DNA of 64,000 nucleotides from Alteribacter lacisalsi (GCF_003226345.1 NZ_PDOF01000002.1:620001-684000), one strand, 5' to 3'. Numbered from the stretch's first letter, positions 52,777-62,574 are shown. The notes: a model not told the origin generated them from the letters alone. Numbers and translations: made by a program.

Positions 52777-54522
52777 ATGGACAGTATTAAACGCTATCTT
52801 AAATTTGTGAAACCGTACTGGAAGCAAATCACCATTACCGTCTTTATCGGTATGCTCAAGTTCGGGTTCCCTCTGATCATCCCCCTCCTGATGAAAATCG
52901 TGATTGACGACATCGTTGGAGCGGAGGACATGACAACCGCCGAACAGCTGAGTCAGCTTTACTGGATGATGGGCATCGTCTTTTTCGTCTTTCTTTTTCT
53001 CCGTCCACCGGTCGAGTATTACCGGCAGTATTTTGCCCAGTGGACCGGAAGCAAGATTCTTTATGACATCCGGACGCAGCTGTTTACCCACCTGCAGAAG
53101 CTGAGCCTGAGATTTTACTCGAATAATAAATCCGGGGAAGTGATCTCCCGCGTGATCCACGATGTGGAGCAGACGAAGAACTTCATCATCACCGGGATGA
53201 TGAACATCTGGCTCGACATGTTCACGATCATCGTGGCGATTATCATTATGCTCACAATGGATCCTCTGCTCACGCTCGTGGCTGTGGTGCTGCTTCCGTT
53301 TTACGGCATTGCCATCAAATATTTTTATACCAAACTGCGCTACCTCACCCGTGAGCGCTCCCAGGCGCTGGCGGAAGTACAGGGACATCTGCATGAACGG
53401 CTCCAGGGCATGAACGTGATCCGAAGCTTCGCTCTTGAAAACCACGAAGAGCACCAGTTCGATAAAAGAAACGAAAACTTTCTGTCTAAAGCCTTGAACC
53501 ATACGCGCTGGAATGCGAAGACGTTTGCCGTGATCAATACGCTCACCGATCTTGCGCCGATCCTCGTGATCGCTGTGGCTGGAACCCTTGTGATTCAGGG
53601 GAATGTAACGGTCGGAACGATGGTCGCCTTTGTGGCCTACATGGACCGGCTTTATAATCCGCTCCGGCGCCTGGTGAACTCGTCCACCACATTGACTCAG
53701 TCGATTGCCTCCATGGACCGGATGTTTGAACTCGCCGATGAGGCGTACGACATCGAGGACAAAAAGGATGCAGTTCCGATGAAGCATCCCCGCGGTGAGG
53801 TGACGTTTGATCATGTGTTTTTCAACTACGAGCAGAATGACGATCTCGTGCTGAAAGACCTTCATTTTCACGTTGAGAGCGGCGAGACGATCGCGATCGT
53901 CGGCATGAGCGGCGGCGGGAAAAGTACGATCATGAGCCTGATTCCGCGGTTTTACGATGTTTCTGAAGGGCGGATCCTGATCGACGGCCGTGATGTGCGC
54001 GACTACAAAGTCCGCAGCCTCCGGGACCGAATCGGCATGGTGCTTCAGGACAACATCATTTTCAGTGAGTCGGTCAAATTCAACATTCTCATGGGCCGGC
54101 CGGACGCCTCGGATGAAGAAGTGATCGAAGCCGCCAAAGCTGCCAACGCCCACGATTTCATTATGGAACTGCCGGACGGCTATGATACAAGCATCGGTGA
54201 GCGGGGCGTGAAACTCTCCGGCGGGCAGAAACAGCGCGTGGCGATCGCCCGTGTGTTCCTGAAAAGTCCCGAAATTCTCGTGTTCGACGAGGCCACATCG
54301 GCACTTGACCTTGAAAGCGAGCAGCTGATTCAGGAATCTCTGTTCAAGCTCGCCAGGGACCGGACCACGTTTATCGTGGCCCACCGCCTGTCTACCATCA
54401 CCCACGCGGACCGGATTTTCCTGATCGAAAACGGCCGGCTGGTGGAGGACGGGACCCACGATGAACTGATGTTGAAGCAGGGTGCCTATCACCGCCTGTT
54501 CCAGGTCCAGCAGCTCACTTAG
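52777..54522 (+). CDS. ygaD: ABC exporter, fused membrane and ATPase domains (YgaD)
   Basis: A 581-residue half-size exporter working as a dimer. Six membrane helices (about 15-315) are followed by an ATPase domain: Walker [11 protein letters not shown]-loop VLQDNII, signature LSGGQKQR, Walker [13 protein letters not shown] and the H-loop AHRLST. Similar to MsbA/BmrA-like exporters; substrate lipid or drug unknown. The ribosome site is weak. Position between ygaC and ygaE is as in B. subtilis. Confidence 0.93.
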   Translation: MDSIKRYLKFVKPYWKQITITVFIGMLKFGFPLIIPLLMKIVIDDIVGAEDMTTAEQLSQLYWMMGIVFFVFLFLRPPVEYYRQYFAQWTGSKILYDIRTQLFTHLQKLSLRFYSNNKSGEVISRVIHDVEQTKNFIITGMMNIWLDMFTIIVAIIIMLTMDPLLTLVAVVLLPFYGIAIKYFYTKLRYLTRERSQALAEVQGHLHERLQGMNVIRSFALENHEEHQFDKRNENFLSKALNHTRWNAKTFAVINTLTDLAPILVIAVAGTLVIQGNVTVGTMVAFVAYMDRLYNPLRRLVNSSTTLTQSIASMDRMFELADEAYDIEDKKDAVPMKHPRGEVTFDHVFFNYEQNDDLVLKDLHFHVESGETIAIVGMSGGGKSTIMSLIPRFYDVSEGRILIDGRDVRDYKVRSLRDRIGMVLQDNIIFSESVKFNILMGRPDASDEEVIEAAKAANAHDFIMELPDGYDTSIGERGVKLSGGQKQRVAIARVFLKSPEILVFDEATSALDLESEQLIQESLFKLARDRTTFIVAHRLSTITHADRIFLIENGRLVEDGTHDELMLKQGAYHRLFQVQQLT

Positions 54523-54561
54523 AAAGCCGGCAGAACGAAAGAGTCGGATGTTTTCTTGACT

Positions 54562-54660
54562 TTGTAAGCTAAACTGGGAGAGTTGCTCGATACATTCAAA
54601 AAATTGCTCGATAAATTGGGAAAGTTACTCGATAAACGCTGAAAGTTGCTCGATAAATTC
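54562..54660. repeat. 21-bp phased repeat array (TTGCTCGATAAATT type)
   Basis: TT(G/A)CTCGAT recurs at 54583, 54604, 54625 and 54646, exactly 21 bp apart, with G(A/G)AAAG before each; a decayed unit lies at 54562. It is located between the convergent ygaD and ygaE genes. Confidence 0.85.
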
Positions 54661-54713
54661 GTAACAGACCCAGAATGACCCGAAAACTTCCGCACCATTC
54701 ATAAAACCTCATA

Positions 54714-54754
54714 AAACAAAAGAGCACCGTCCCATAATCCGGGGCGGTGCTCTT
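54714..54754 (-). terminator. Terminator of ygaE (possibly bidirectional)
   Basis: AAGAGCACCG / CGGTGCTCTT (54720-54729 with 54745-54754) with a partly paired interior and an A-rich run on the left. Confidence 0.8.
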
Positions 54755-54757
54755 CAC

Positions 54758-55834
54758 TCAGTCACGTTCCGATATTTTCACTTCGTTGTCATCTTTATGA
54801 TACTTAAAGAAGCTGTCCATGAGCTTGTCGAGGTGCTCAAGCTCCTCACTGTACTCAACCACCAGTGCTACCACCGGGAAAAAGTGGATCCAGTCGTCCC
54901 GATCCATCTCCTTGTCTTCATGAAGCTTGAAGAACAGATCCGTAAGCTGACGTTTACCAATCTCGACTTCCTCATAAAGATCGTCAGTGGTCTGCGGCCG
55001 GACCTTGCCCATATACTTGAGCATGATCCGTTCATGATAATTCATTAAATCATCAAGCTGTAACCGGATAAAGTCCTGAAGCTCATCGGGCATCCGCTGC
55101 ATGTTATTCTCGTGACGGCTCAGACTTCTCAGAATCCTGAGAGACTTTTTTGATGTGTAAAGCATCTGCCGGAACAGCACTACTTTCCGCATTCGCGGGT
55201 ACTCATTTTTAGGAAAATACGTACGCTCATCCTTGTAAAGAAGAAAGATATTATCCATTTTCACCATGGCATCCTTGAGCTTCTTCAAATCCCTTTTTAA
55301 CGTATTGTACTCCGCCTCGTGACGGGTGAGCAGCCGAATCCACTGAATGATTTCCTCATTTGCGTCGGAAATTTTATGATACAGATGGTTTTCGTGCTTC
55401 GGGGGCAAAAACACCAGGTTCACGAGAAAAGATGCCCCGACACCGATCATCACGAGCAGAAACCGTGAGGCAGCAAATTCAATAAAATTCTCCGACGGTG
55501 CTTCCATGATGATGATCGCCGTGACCACGGCGAGAGGAATGATAGCCTCCTTGCCGAGCTTCAGGTTGATTGCAATGACAAGCACCACTACAACACCGAC
55601 AACAAACGGCTCATGGCCGAACGACAGCACAAACACGACCGCAAGCACAGCACTGATCACGTTTGCCTGCACCTGGTCAAGAATCGTCATAAAGCTTCGG
55701 TACACAGACGGCTGAACGGCAAAAACCGCCGCCATCGCCGCATACACAGCCGGTTCAAAGCCGAGCCATGTAGCAACATAAAGAGCGAGCGTAATCGCCA
55801 GCCCTGTTTTTAAAATACGGGCGCCAAGCCTCAT
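54758..55834 (-). CDS. ygaE: Aromatic acid exporter family membrane protein (YgaE)
   Basis: A 358-residue protein with about five to six N-terminal membrane helices (residues 5-150; FAVQPSVYRSF and INLKLGKEAIIPLAVVTAI) and a cytosolic helical half of about 200 residues. This is the ArAE_1/DUF939 arrangement of YgaE. Substrate unknown. AAAGGAA lies upstream of the ATG with long spacing (12 bases). Confidence 0.85.
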   Translation of the reverse strand: MRLGARILKTGLAITLALYVATWLGFEPAVYAAMAAVFAVQPSVYRSFMTILDQVQANVISAVLAVVFVLSFGHEPFVVGVVVVLVIAINLKLGKEAIIPLAVVTAIIIMEAPSENFIEFAASRFLLVMIGVGASFLVNLVFLPPKHENHLYHKISDANEEIIQWIRLLTRHEAEYNTLKRDLKKLKDAMVKMDNIFLLYKDERTYFPKNEYPRMRKVVLFRQMLYTSKKSLRILRSLSRHENNMQRMPDELQDFIRLQLDDLMNYHERIMLKYMGKVRPQTTDDLYEEVEIGKRQLTDLFFKLHEDKEMDRDDWIHFFPVVALVVEYSEELEHLDKLMDSFFKYHKDDNEVKISERD

Positions 55835-56036
55835 AATTTACGGATGTTCCTTTCTATCTAAAGCAGGACCCTTTCCTGCTTCGTGTTTTCGTTCTGTTTC
55901 TGATGAATCACACTTTAAGAACGTATGACACTATCGCATGTACTATACACCGGTTCGTAAAATCTGGCAAGAGCCTCATTTATATCCCCAGTCGTAAACG
56001 TAGTTTCCCACCTGTTCCTGTTTGTAAACACAGCAG

Positions 56037-56105
56037 CCGAGGAGGCTTGCCGGCATCGCCGCGGAAAGCGAGCGGACTTCGTAAAGCGAAGCTTCTTCCA
56101 GAGCC
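56037..56105. repeat. Truncated GC-rich Bacillaceae-type repeat
   Basis: GCCGAGGAGGCTTGCCGGC and CCGCGGAAAGCGAGCGGAC, followed by an AAGCGAAGCTTC dyad, resemble a GC-rich repeated element common in Bacillaceae spacers; a shorter relative lies near 13155. The 325-bp spacer 55835-56159 contains nothing else I recognise apart from the gsaB terminator. Confidence 0.45.
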
Positions 56106-56110
56106 GCTCT

Positions 56111-56145
56111 AAAAAAAGAAAAACCCCGGATCCCAGACCCGGAGC
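56111..56145 (-). terminator. Terminator of gsaB
   Basis: On the minus strand GCTCCGG and CCGGGGT pair (two G-U), followed by a long T-rich tract (A-run 56111-56123). Confidence 0.65.
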
Positions 56146-56159
56146 TTCCCCACACTCAT

Positions 56160-57446
56160 TTACAGTTTCGAAAACGCGTAATCCACCGCTTTCAGTGTTT
56201 CTTCAATATCCGCCTTCGTATGCGCCGTCGTCAGAAACCACGCCTCATACTTGGAAGGCGCCAGGTTCACACCCTGACCGAGCATCAGCTTAAAGAAACG
56301 GCCGAACATCTCCCCGTCACTCGCTTCGGCCTCGTCGTAGTTCACCACACCGTCCACACCGAAGTAGACCGTGAGCGCCCCCTTCAGGCGGTTCAGCGTA
56401 ATCGGCACATGATGCTTCGCGGCGTGCGCGCGGATCCCGTCCTCAAGCATCGCCCCGAGCTCGTCCAGATGCTCGTACACACCTTCCTGACGGAGCACTT
56501 CCAGGCACGCAATCCCGGCCCGGATCGACGCCGGATTTCCGGCCATCGTCCCCGCCTGATACGCCGGCCCCAAAGGCGCCACTTTTTCCATAATATCCTG
56601 ACGTCCACCGTACGCACCGATCGGCAGCCCGCCGCCGATAATTTTACCCAGCGCCGTCATGTCCGGCTCCACCCCGCAGTAATTCTGGGCACCGCCATAC
56701 ATGAACCGGAAGGCCGTAATCACCTCGTCGTAAATCACGAGCGCACCGGCCTCATGAGTAATCTCATTCACCGCTTCAAGAAAGCCTTCCGCCGGCTCCA
56801 CGATTCCGAAGTTCCCCACAATCGGCTCGACAAGCACACCGGCAATCTCGTCACCCCAGCGGTCCATGGCCTCACGGAACCCGTCAATATCATTGAACGG
56901 CACCGTAATCACTTCTTTTGCAATCGCCTTGGTCACTCCGGCCGAATCCGGACTTCCGAGCGTGGCCGGCCCCGAGCCCGCCGCCACAAGCACCAGATCC
57001 GAGTGCCCGTGATAGCAGCCGGCAAACTTAATGATCTTATCCCGGCCCGTGTAAGCCCGCGCCACACGGATCGTCGTCATGACCGCCTCTGTTCCGGAAT
57101 TCACGAACCGCACCTTTTCCATCGACGGCATCGCATCCTTCAGCATCGCCGCAAACTCGTTCTCATAGCGCGTCGGCGTCCCGTACAGCACCCCGTCCGC
57201 AGCCGCCGCCTGAATCGCCTCCGTCACATGCGGGTGCGTGTGTCCCGTAATAATCGGCCCGTACGCCGCCAGATAATCGATGTAGCGGTTACCGTCAACG
57301 TCCCAGAAATACGCCCCGGCAGCCTTGTCCATAAACACCGGCGAACCGCCGCCCACCGCCTTAAACGACCGCGACGGACTGTTCACCCCGCCCAAAATAT
57401 GCTCCTGAGCAGCCTCATTCAGCCGCTCCGACTCCGTAAACTTCAT
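56160..57446 (-). CDS. gsaB: Glutamate-1-semialdehyde 2,1-aminomutase
   Basis: A 428-residue PLP enzyme forming 5-aminolevulinate in tetrapyrrole synthesis. [18 protein letters not shown] at the N-terminus, [17 protein letters not shown], the PLP Lys in [17 protein letters not shown] and [13 protein letters not shown] are family signatures. AAAGGAGG precedes the ATG at 57446. Location beside ygaE and bcp matches the second copy (gsaB) of B. subtilis rather than hemL of the hem operon. Confidence 0.94.
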   Translation of the reverse strand: MKFTESERLNEAAQEHILGGVNSPSRSFKAVGGGSPVFMDKAAGAYFWDVDGNRYIDYLAAYGPIITGHTHPHVTEAIQAAAADGVLYGTPTRYENEFAAMLKDAMPSMEKVRFVNSGTEAVMTTIRVARAYTGRDKIIKFAGCYHGHSDLVLVAAGSGPATLGSPDSAGVTKAIAKEVITVPFNDIDGFREAMDRWGDEIAGVLVEPIVGNFGIVEPAEGFLEAVNEITHEAGALVIYDEVITAFRFMYGGAQNYCGVEPDMTALGKIIGGGLPIGAYGGRQDIMEKVAPLGPAYQAGTMAGNPASIRAGIACLEVLRQEGVYEHLDELGAMLEDGIRAHAAKHHVPITLNRLKGALTVYFGVDGVVNYDEAEASDGEMFGRFFKLMLGQGVNLAPSKYEAWFLTTAHTKADIEETLKAVDYAFSKL

Positions 57447-57644
57447 ATGTATTTCCTCCTTTGAATCTCACACAACTCCCATTTTAGCACACCCTTCAAC
57501 CCCGCCCTCCGGGAAAAAAAGGAAGGCTTCCGCTCCGCTTCACACGGGCACGCCTGTTGAAGACAGCGCCCGCTTCCGGTAAACTAATTAAGTTATCTCA
57601 GCCGAACCACCCCAACTGTAACCACACGAAAGGAGCCTTGCCGC

Positions 57645-58658
57645 ATGAACGTTATTGAAGTTCACGGCCTGCGAAAAGAATTCAAGTCCTACTCGAGCCG
57701 GAAAGGGCTCGGCGGTGCTTTTCGCGATCTGTTAACACGAAACTACACGGTGCTCCGTGCCGTGGATGATATATCCCTGAACGTCAAACAGGGAGAAATG
57801 GTCGCCTACATCGGTGAAAACGGTGCCGGTAAATCGACGACAATCAAGATGCTCACCGGCATTTTAACCCCCACAGCAGGGGAGGTACGAGTGAACGGCA
57901 TGGACCCGCACCGCCAGCGGGAGGCGTTTGTCCGCACGATCGGCGTCGTATTCGGCCAGCGCTCACAGCTCTGGTGGGACATCGCCGTCCAGGAGTCGTT
58001 CCGCCTGCTTAAGAAAGTATACCGTCTCTCCGACGAGCATTACGACACCCATATGAAGGAAGTCATCGAAACGCTGGAGATCGAACCGCTCCTTGATAAG
58101 CCGGTACGAAAGCTCAGCCTCGGGCAGCGGATGCGCTGCGAGCTCGCTGCGGCGCTCATTCACAATCCGCCGCTGTTATTTTTGGACGAGCCGACGATCG
58201 GTCTCGACGTGCTCGTGAAAATGAAGATGCGAGAGTTCCTGAAGAACATCAACCGTAAATACAAAACGACGATTCTTCTGACTACACATGATCTGTCGGA
58301 CATCGAAGCGCTCTGTGACCGGGTCGTCCTCCTCGACGAAGGCCGGATTATTTACGATGGGGGACTTGAAGCGCTTCAGAACAACTGGGTCGAAGGGAAG
58401 CAGGTGGAGTTTGAGTTTCAGAAGCCTGTGGCCAAGGAGGATCTGGAGCACATTACCCGCGATTTTCCTGTCAAATGGCGCGCGGCGGAAAAGCTCCGCG
58501 GCTGGAAGGCGACAGTGGAAGGAGATGACGATACCGTCTCCCGGGTGATGAGCATCGTCATGAGCCATCACTCGATCAGCGATGTGAAGCTCAATCAGGT
58601 GTCAACGGAGGAAGTGATCCGCAACATTTACGAGGAAGGAATCCACCGTCATGGGTAG
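57645..58658 (+). CDS. ABC-2 exporter ATP-binding protein
   Basis: A 337-residue ATPase: Walker A GENGAGKST, signature LSLGQRMRCELAAAL, Walker B LLFLDEPTIGLD and the DrrA/NatA-type C-terminal extension of about 100 residues. The first residues (HGLRKEFKSYSSRKGLGGAF) match ATPases paired with ABC-2 membrane proteins of the DUF990 type. AAAGGAG lies upstream. It overlaps the next gene by eight bases: a three-gene operon. Substrate unknown. Confidence 0.9.
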   Translation: MNVIEVHGLRKEFKSYSSRKGLGGAFRDLLTRNYTVLRAVDDISLNVKQGEMVAYIGENGAGKSTTIKMLTGILTPTAGEVRVNGMDPHRQREAFVRTIGVVFGQRSQLWWDIAVQESFRLLKKVYRLSDEHYDTHMKEVIETLEIEPLLDKPVRKLSLGQRMRCELAAALIHNPPLLFLDEPTIGLDVLVKMKMREFLKNINRKYKTTILLTTHDLSDIEALCDRVVLLDEGRIIYDGGLEALQNNWVEGKQVEFEFQKPVAKEDLEHITRDFPVKWRAAEKLRGWKATVEGDDDTVSRVMSIVMSHHSISDVKLNQVSTEEVIRNIYEEGIHRHG

Positions 58659-59454
58659 CCGCCTCAGTATGTACCTTGAAATGCTCCGGATCCGCTTTTT
58701 AATGATGCTCGCCTATCGGACGAACTATTACAGCGGCATCCTGATTTACAGCATCAACATCGGCGCCTACTACTTTCTCTGGCAGGCGATCTACGGCGGC
58801 CAGGAGTCGATTCAGGGTCTGAGCGTCGTGCAGATGACCACCTACGTGGCGATCGCCTGGATGGCCCGTGCGTTCTATTTTAACAACATCGACCGGGAAA
58901 TTGCCCAGGAGATTCAGGAGGGAAAAGTAGCGGTGGAAATGATCCGCCCCTACAACTACCTCGGGATGAAAACGATGCAGGGTCTCGGGGAAGGACTGTT
59001 CCGCCTGCTGTTTTTCTCAGCACCTGGTATGGTCATTGTCTGGCTCCTGTTTCCGATCAGTTTTTCCGCCGACGTGTCGGTGTGGGGCTTTTTCTTCATC
59101 TCCCTTGTTTTCAGTTTTATCGTAAACACGCAGATCAACCTGATTACCGGCATTTTAACGTTTTTCCTTTTATACAATACCGGCCTCATCCGGGCAAAGC
59201 GTGTGGTGATTGATCTGTTTTCCGGACTGCTGCTGCCGATCAGTTTTTACCCGCTCTGGGCGCAGGATGTTATGGCGTTCCTGCCGTTTCAGGCGATCAG
59301 CTACATTCCGTCGATGATCTTCACGGAAGGCTTTACAGGCGGGGAAGTGTACACAGCACTGCTGCAGCAGGCCGTCTGGTGCATCATTTTATTTGTGCCG
59401 ATTCAAATTCTCTGGGTTACGGCCCGGCGCCGGCTCATCGTACAGGGAGGGTAG
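58651..59454 (+). CDS. ABC-2 family permease 1
   Basis: A 267-residue membrane protein with six helices; AYRTNYYSGILIYSINIGAYY, EGKVAVEMIRPYNYLG and SFYPLWAQDVMAFLPFQAISY are the pattern of ABC2_membrane_6 (DUF990) permeases. It is the first of two non-identical permeases that would form the channel with the upstream ATPase dimer. Confidence 0.87.
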   Translation: MGSRLSMYLEMLRIRFLMMLAYRTNYYSGILIYSINIGAYYFLWQAIYGGQESIQGLSVVQMTTYVAIAWMARAFYFNNIDREIAQEIQEGKVAVEMIRPYNYLGMKTMQGLGEGLFRLLFFSAPGMVIVWLLFPISFSADVSVWGFFFISLVFSFIVNTQINLITGILTFFLLYNTGLIRAKRVVIDLFSGLLLPISFYPLWAQDVMAFLPFQAISYIPSMIFTEGFTGGEVYTALLQQAVWCIILFVPIQILWVTARRRLIVQGG

Positions 59455-59457
59455 CCC

Positions 59458-60243
59458 GTGTTTTACGTATCAATCTTTTTTCAGTACGCATCACAATACT
59501 TGAAAACCCGGCTCACCTACCGCTCCGATCTCGTTGTCGAATTGTTTTCGGACCTCCTGTTTCAGGCGGTGAACCTGATTTTCATCCTCGTCGTGTTCGG
59601 CCATACGACATTGTTAAGCGGATGGAGCCGGGAGGAGATCATTTTTATTTACGGCTTTTTCCTCGTGCCGTACGCGATTTTCAGTTCGTTTTTTAACATC
59701 TGGGATTTCAACGAGCGCTACATCGTGAAAGGGGAGATGGACCGGGTGCTTACCCGCCCGATCCACAGCCTGTTTCAGATTATTATCGAGCGGATGGAGC
59801 TCGAGTCCATGTTCGGCGTGATCACAGGTGTGGCGATCATGTTTTACGCCGGCTCGCAGCTCGGGCTCACCGTCAGCTGGTACGACCCGTTCATGTTCAT
59901 TCTGATGGTGGCGGGCGGAGCGCTTATTTACGCCGGGATCTTCATCATCCTTGCGAGCATCAGCTTCTGGTCCGACTCCCGCACCGACATCATGCCGATG
60001 ATGTACAACATCGGCAACTACGGCCGCTACCCGGTGGACATCTACAACCAGGTGATCCGCTACGTGCTCACGTGGATACTGCCGTTCGCCTTTGTCGGCG
60101 TATATCCGGCAGCGTTTTTCCTCGGCCGCGACGAATGGTACTTTTACGCGTTTCTGACTCCCGTTATGGGGCTCGTGTTCATCACGATCGCCGTATTCGC
60201 GTGGAACGAAGGCGTCAAACGGTACCGGGGAGCGGGGAACTAG
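59458..60243 (+). CDS. ABC-2 family permease 2
   Basis: A 261-residue partner permease (six helices): YASQYLKTRLTYRSDL, KGEMDRVLTRPIHSLFQII and a final helix before the charged end. GTG start at 59458 behind GGGAGGG, three bases after the previous stop. The R-P after the conserved Leu (LTRPIH, compare MIRPYN in permease 1) marks both as the same family. Confidence 0.87.
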   Translation: MFYVSIFFQYASQYLKTRLTYRSDLVVELFSDLLFQAVNLIFILVVFGHTTLLSGWSREEIIFIYGFFLVPYAIFSSFFNIWDFNERYIVKGEMDRVLTRPIHSLFQIIIERMELESMFGVITGVAIMFYAGSQLGLTVSWYDPFMFILMVAGGALIYAGIFIILASISFWSDSRTDIMPMMYNIGNYGRYPVDIYNQVIRYVLTWILPFAFVGVYPAAFFLGRDEWYFYAFLTPVMGLVFITIAVFAWNEGVKRYRGAGN

Positions 60244-60265
60244 CCCCGGCGGTGGGGTGTTTTTC

Positions 60266-60360
60266 GGTCTAAGAACGCTTAGGAAATAATAAGGACGTTA
60301 AGGAAATAATAAGAACCCTAAGGAAATAACTAAGACGCTTAGGAAATATTAAGAACGCCA
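60266..60360. repeat. 20-bp phased repeat array (AAGGAAATAATAAGAACGCT type)
   Basis: Units start at 60280, 60300, 60320 and 60340, exactly 20 bp apart; a partial unit precedes. The core is the same as in the array at 2306-2396, almost 58 kb away. The rest of the spacer to 60528 holds no feature I recognise except the potassium-channel ribosome site. Confidence 0.85.
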
Positions 60361-60528
60361 ATCGCCGCCGCCCCGACCAGGGCTAAGTACAGATAAATCT
60401 GATTAAGTACAAGTAAAACTCCAGCAGCGCCTATACGGTACTCCCCAACCCCAACTCAACACCACACCCCTCGGTTCCTGTCCTAAACCACCACGCGTCC
60501 ACATAAACTGGACAAAGAGGTGAATCGG

Positions 60529-60957
60529 ATGGGAACTCTTTTTTTATGGCTCGTCACCCTTACAGCTGTTACCGGCATCATCATGAGCCTGCTTCTTTTA
60601 ATCCGCAATCAGCCGCCTTACGGAAGGCGGGTATCAATACACAACTTTCTCGTCCTCCTGCTCGTGTACGCCACAGTCATTATCGGCTTCGGCTGCCTGT
60701 ACCTGAGCCTGCACTTTAAAGGCATCCCCGTACTGGTGGAAGGCACCGGACGTCTCACCGGTTCGCTTGTTCACCTCATAGAAGACGTGATGTACTTCAG
60801 CGCCGTGACGCTTCTGACCGTCGGCTACGGGGACATCATCCCCCAGGGCCTCGGCCGCTGGATCGCCATGCTTCAGGCGCTCATCGGCTACCTGCTTCCG
60901 GCCGCCTTCGTTGTGACCACCGTCATTTACAATGAAAACAAACCAAATCGTTTGTAG
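60529..60957 (+). CDS. Two-helix potassium channel family protein
   Basis: A 142-residue protein with three or four hydrophobic segments: an extra N-terminal helix (about 3-25), M1 (about 41-62), the pore loop with selectivity filter TVGYGD (residues about 107-112) and M2 (about 122-140). There is no cytosolic RCK domain, so gating partners are unknown. The ATG at 60529 has AGAGGTG six bases upstream; a GTG three codons earlier overlaps this site. Confidence 0.88.
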   Translation: MGTLFLWLVTLTAVTGIIMSLLLLIRNQPPYGRRVSIHNFLVLLLVYATVIIGFGCLYLSLHFKGIPVLVEGTGRLTGSLVHLIEDVMYFSAVTLLTVGYGDIIPQGLGRWIAMLQALIGYLLPAAFVVTTVIYNENKPNRL

Positions 60958-61018
60958 CTCCGGCCGATCTTGGTTATCCTTATAGATGAACAGGAATCCG
61001 GAAGGAGAGTGGTCAAGC

Positions 61019-61486
61019 ATGACAGTTGAAGTTGGACAGAAAGCACCTGAATTTACACTGCCGGCAAACGACGGCAAAGCCGTAAACCTCTCAGATTATA
61101 AAGGCAAATACGTTGTTCTCTATTTCTATCCGAAAGACATGACGCCGGGATGCACCACACAGGCGTGTGATTTCCGCGATCAGAAGGAATCTTTTGAAGA
61201 GCTCGACGCGGTGATCCTTGGCGTGAGCCCGGATCCGGTTGAGCGGCACGAAAAATTCATCGACAAGCACGGCCTCACGTTCCAGCTCCTCGCAGACGAA
61301 GATCACAAAGTCGCTGAAGAATACGGCGTCTGGAAACTGAAGAAAAACTTCGGCAAAGAGTACATGGGCATCGAACGCTCCACCTTCGTCATTGATAAAG
61401 AAGGAAACATCATCAAAGAGTGGCGCAAAGTGAAAGTGAAAGGCCACGTGGAAGAAGCACTCGAATTCATCAGAGAACAGCAGTAA
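61019..61486 (+). CDS. bcp: Thioredoxin-dependent thiol peroxidase (BCP)
   Basis: A 155-residue peroxiredoxin. Peroxidatic Cys45 and resolving Cys50 lie in TPGCTTQACDFRD, the atypical 2-Cys BCP arrangement; KAPEFTLPANDGK and GIERSTFVIDKEG complete the family pattern. It reduces hydroperoxides in the cytosol using thioredoxin. The ATG at 61019 follows GGAAGGAGAG. Matches ygaF of B. subtilis next to gsaB; perR, expected next, is absent here. Confidence 0.94.
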   Translation: MTVEVGQKAPEFTLPANDGKAVNLSDYKGKYVVLYFYPKDMTPGCTTQACDFRDQKESFEELDAVILGVSPDPVERHEKFIDKHGLTFQLLADEDHKVAEEYGVWKLKKNFGKEYMGIERSTFVIDKEGNIIKEWRKVKVKGHVEEALEFIREQQ

Positions 61487-61492
61487 CCACTG

Positions 61493-61521
61493 AACGCTCC
61501 CTCCAGACAGGGAGCGTTTTT
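61493..61521 (+). terminator. Terminator of bcp
   Basis: Perfect ten-pair stem (61493-61502 with 61509-61518) running into a T run. Confidence 0.9.
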
Positions 61522-61674
61522 CACTGTTTCAACTTCCAATTTTCAGGGTTAGTATAGTCACTTTGACCTAATCAAAAAAGTGCCTTTCACCCGATAAACA
61601 GTATAAAGAACAGCGGAAATACGCGATATACGAATAAAACAAGGAAAATATCACTATAAAAAGTCAGAATATTG

Positions 61675-61703
61675 TTGACATGTTCTTTATTAAGAACTAA
61701 AAT
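61675..61703 (+). promoter_or_regulatory. Promoter of the exopolysaccharide operon with internal palindrome
   Basis: TTGACA (61675-61680), 17-bp spacer, TAAAAT (61698-61703): a near-consensus sigma-A promoter. The spacer contains GTTCTT-TATT-AAGAAC (61682-61697), a perfect dyad placed to let a repressor block the promoter. A related sequence recurs at 63260-63275. Confidence 0.75.
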
Positions 61704-61845
61704 GAAAAATAATCAGATGAACGCCAAAATATACAAAATCATCCAATCCAGATTACCGACGTTATCACTCTCCGTTCACCCACAAAACATTCGTTCTATA
61801 TGCAGAACAGCACACAGGCCACTCTGAGAAAAGAAGGTGACACAT

Positions 61846-62574
61846 TTGCGTACGAATGCAAACAAGGAGATTGAGATCAAGCAGATCTATAATCTCCTGA
61901 AAAAACGTCTCTGGATTATTATTTTATTTTCAGCGCTGACGACCACCGGCGGATACATGTACCACCAGTCGATTCAGCCGGAACCGATTTACGATTCCAC
62001 CTCAAGGATAATGATCAGTGAAAGCTCGGGCTATATGAATACACTCCGCGTGTTTATTACCGAACCGCCGGTCATGCAGGCCGTCATTGATGAACTCGGT
62101 CTTTCCATGAGCCCCCAGGCGCTCAGCACCAGGATTCATGTGGATAATATCAGTGATTCACAAATTGTCATGATCACAGCACAGGCCGGCAGCCCTGAAA
62201 TGGCAGCCAGCATTGCAAATACAACGGCAGAACAGTATCAGGAAGTGGTCGCCTCCACCCTCGGGTTCACCGATGTGGAACAGCTCTCCGCCGCTGTGGC
62301 CAATCCGAATCAGCTGCCGATTAACCCGATGAGCAATAATCTTATCTACGCTGCCGCTGTATTCGGTATTTTTACCGCAATCGGCTTAATCTTCCTGCTC
62401 GACAGCATCGACAACCGGGTACGATACCGCCGGGAAGTGGAAAAGCTGCTTCAGGTTCCGGTAATCGGCGACGTTTCCAAAATGACGAGACGGACGATGC
62501 AGAAGACGACGAAAGAACATCGAAAAGCAGACGCATTGAGAGGTGAAACTGTTGGTGAATCTACTAAGGGATAG
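61846..62574 (+). CDS. Polysaccharide co-polymerase / BY-kinase modulator (EpsA/YveK-like)
   Basis: A 242-residue membrane protein of the Wzz/CapA family: cytosolic N-terminus, helix 1 (about 23-42), an extracellular domain (about 43-165), helix 2 (about 168-190) and a cytosolic tail that would activate the BY-kinase. Starts in the same way as EpsA/YwqC (KEIEIKQIYNLLKKRLWII). TTG at 61846 is preferred, with GAAGGTG seven bases upstream; the GTG at 61837 lies within that site. Confidence 0.87.
   Translation: MRTNANKEIEIKQIYNLLKKRLWIIILFSALTTTGGYMYHQSIQPEPIYDSTSRIMISESSGYMNTLRVFITEPPVMQAVIDELGLSMSPQALSTRIHVDNISDSQIVMITAQAGSPEMAASIANTTAEQYQEVVASTLGFTDVEQLSAAVANPNQLPINPMSNNLIYAAAVFGIFTAIGLIFLLDSIDNRVRYRREVEKLLQVPVIGDVSKMTRRTMQKTTKEHRKADALRGETVGESTKG

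Noticed and set aside
52738-54492. 584-codon frame antisense to ygaD
   Set aside because: It mirrors the complete ABC exporter; composition (His/Asp-rich) is typical of a shadow frame.
56220-57464. 414-codon frame antisense to gsaB
   Set aside because: gsaB on the other strand has all family motifs and a strong ribosome site; the antisense frame is rich in Arg/His and has no recognisable domain.
60244-60265. Terminator after the second ABC-2 permease
   Set aside because: Only CCCC/GGGG plus one G-U pair can form before the T run; too weak to list as a feature.
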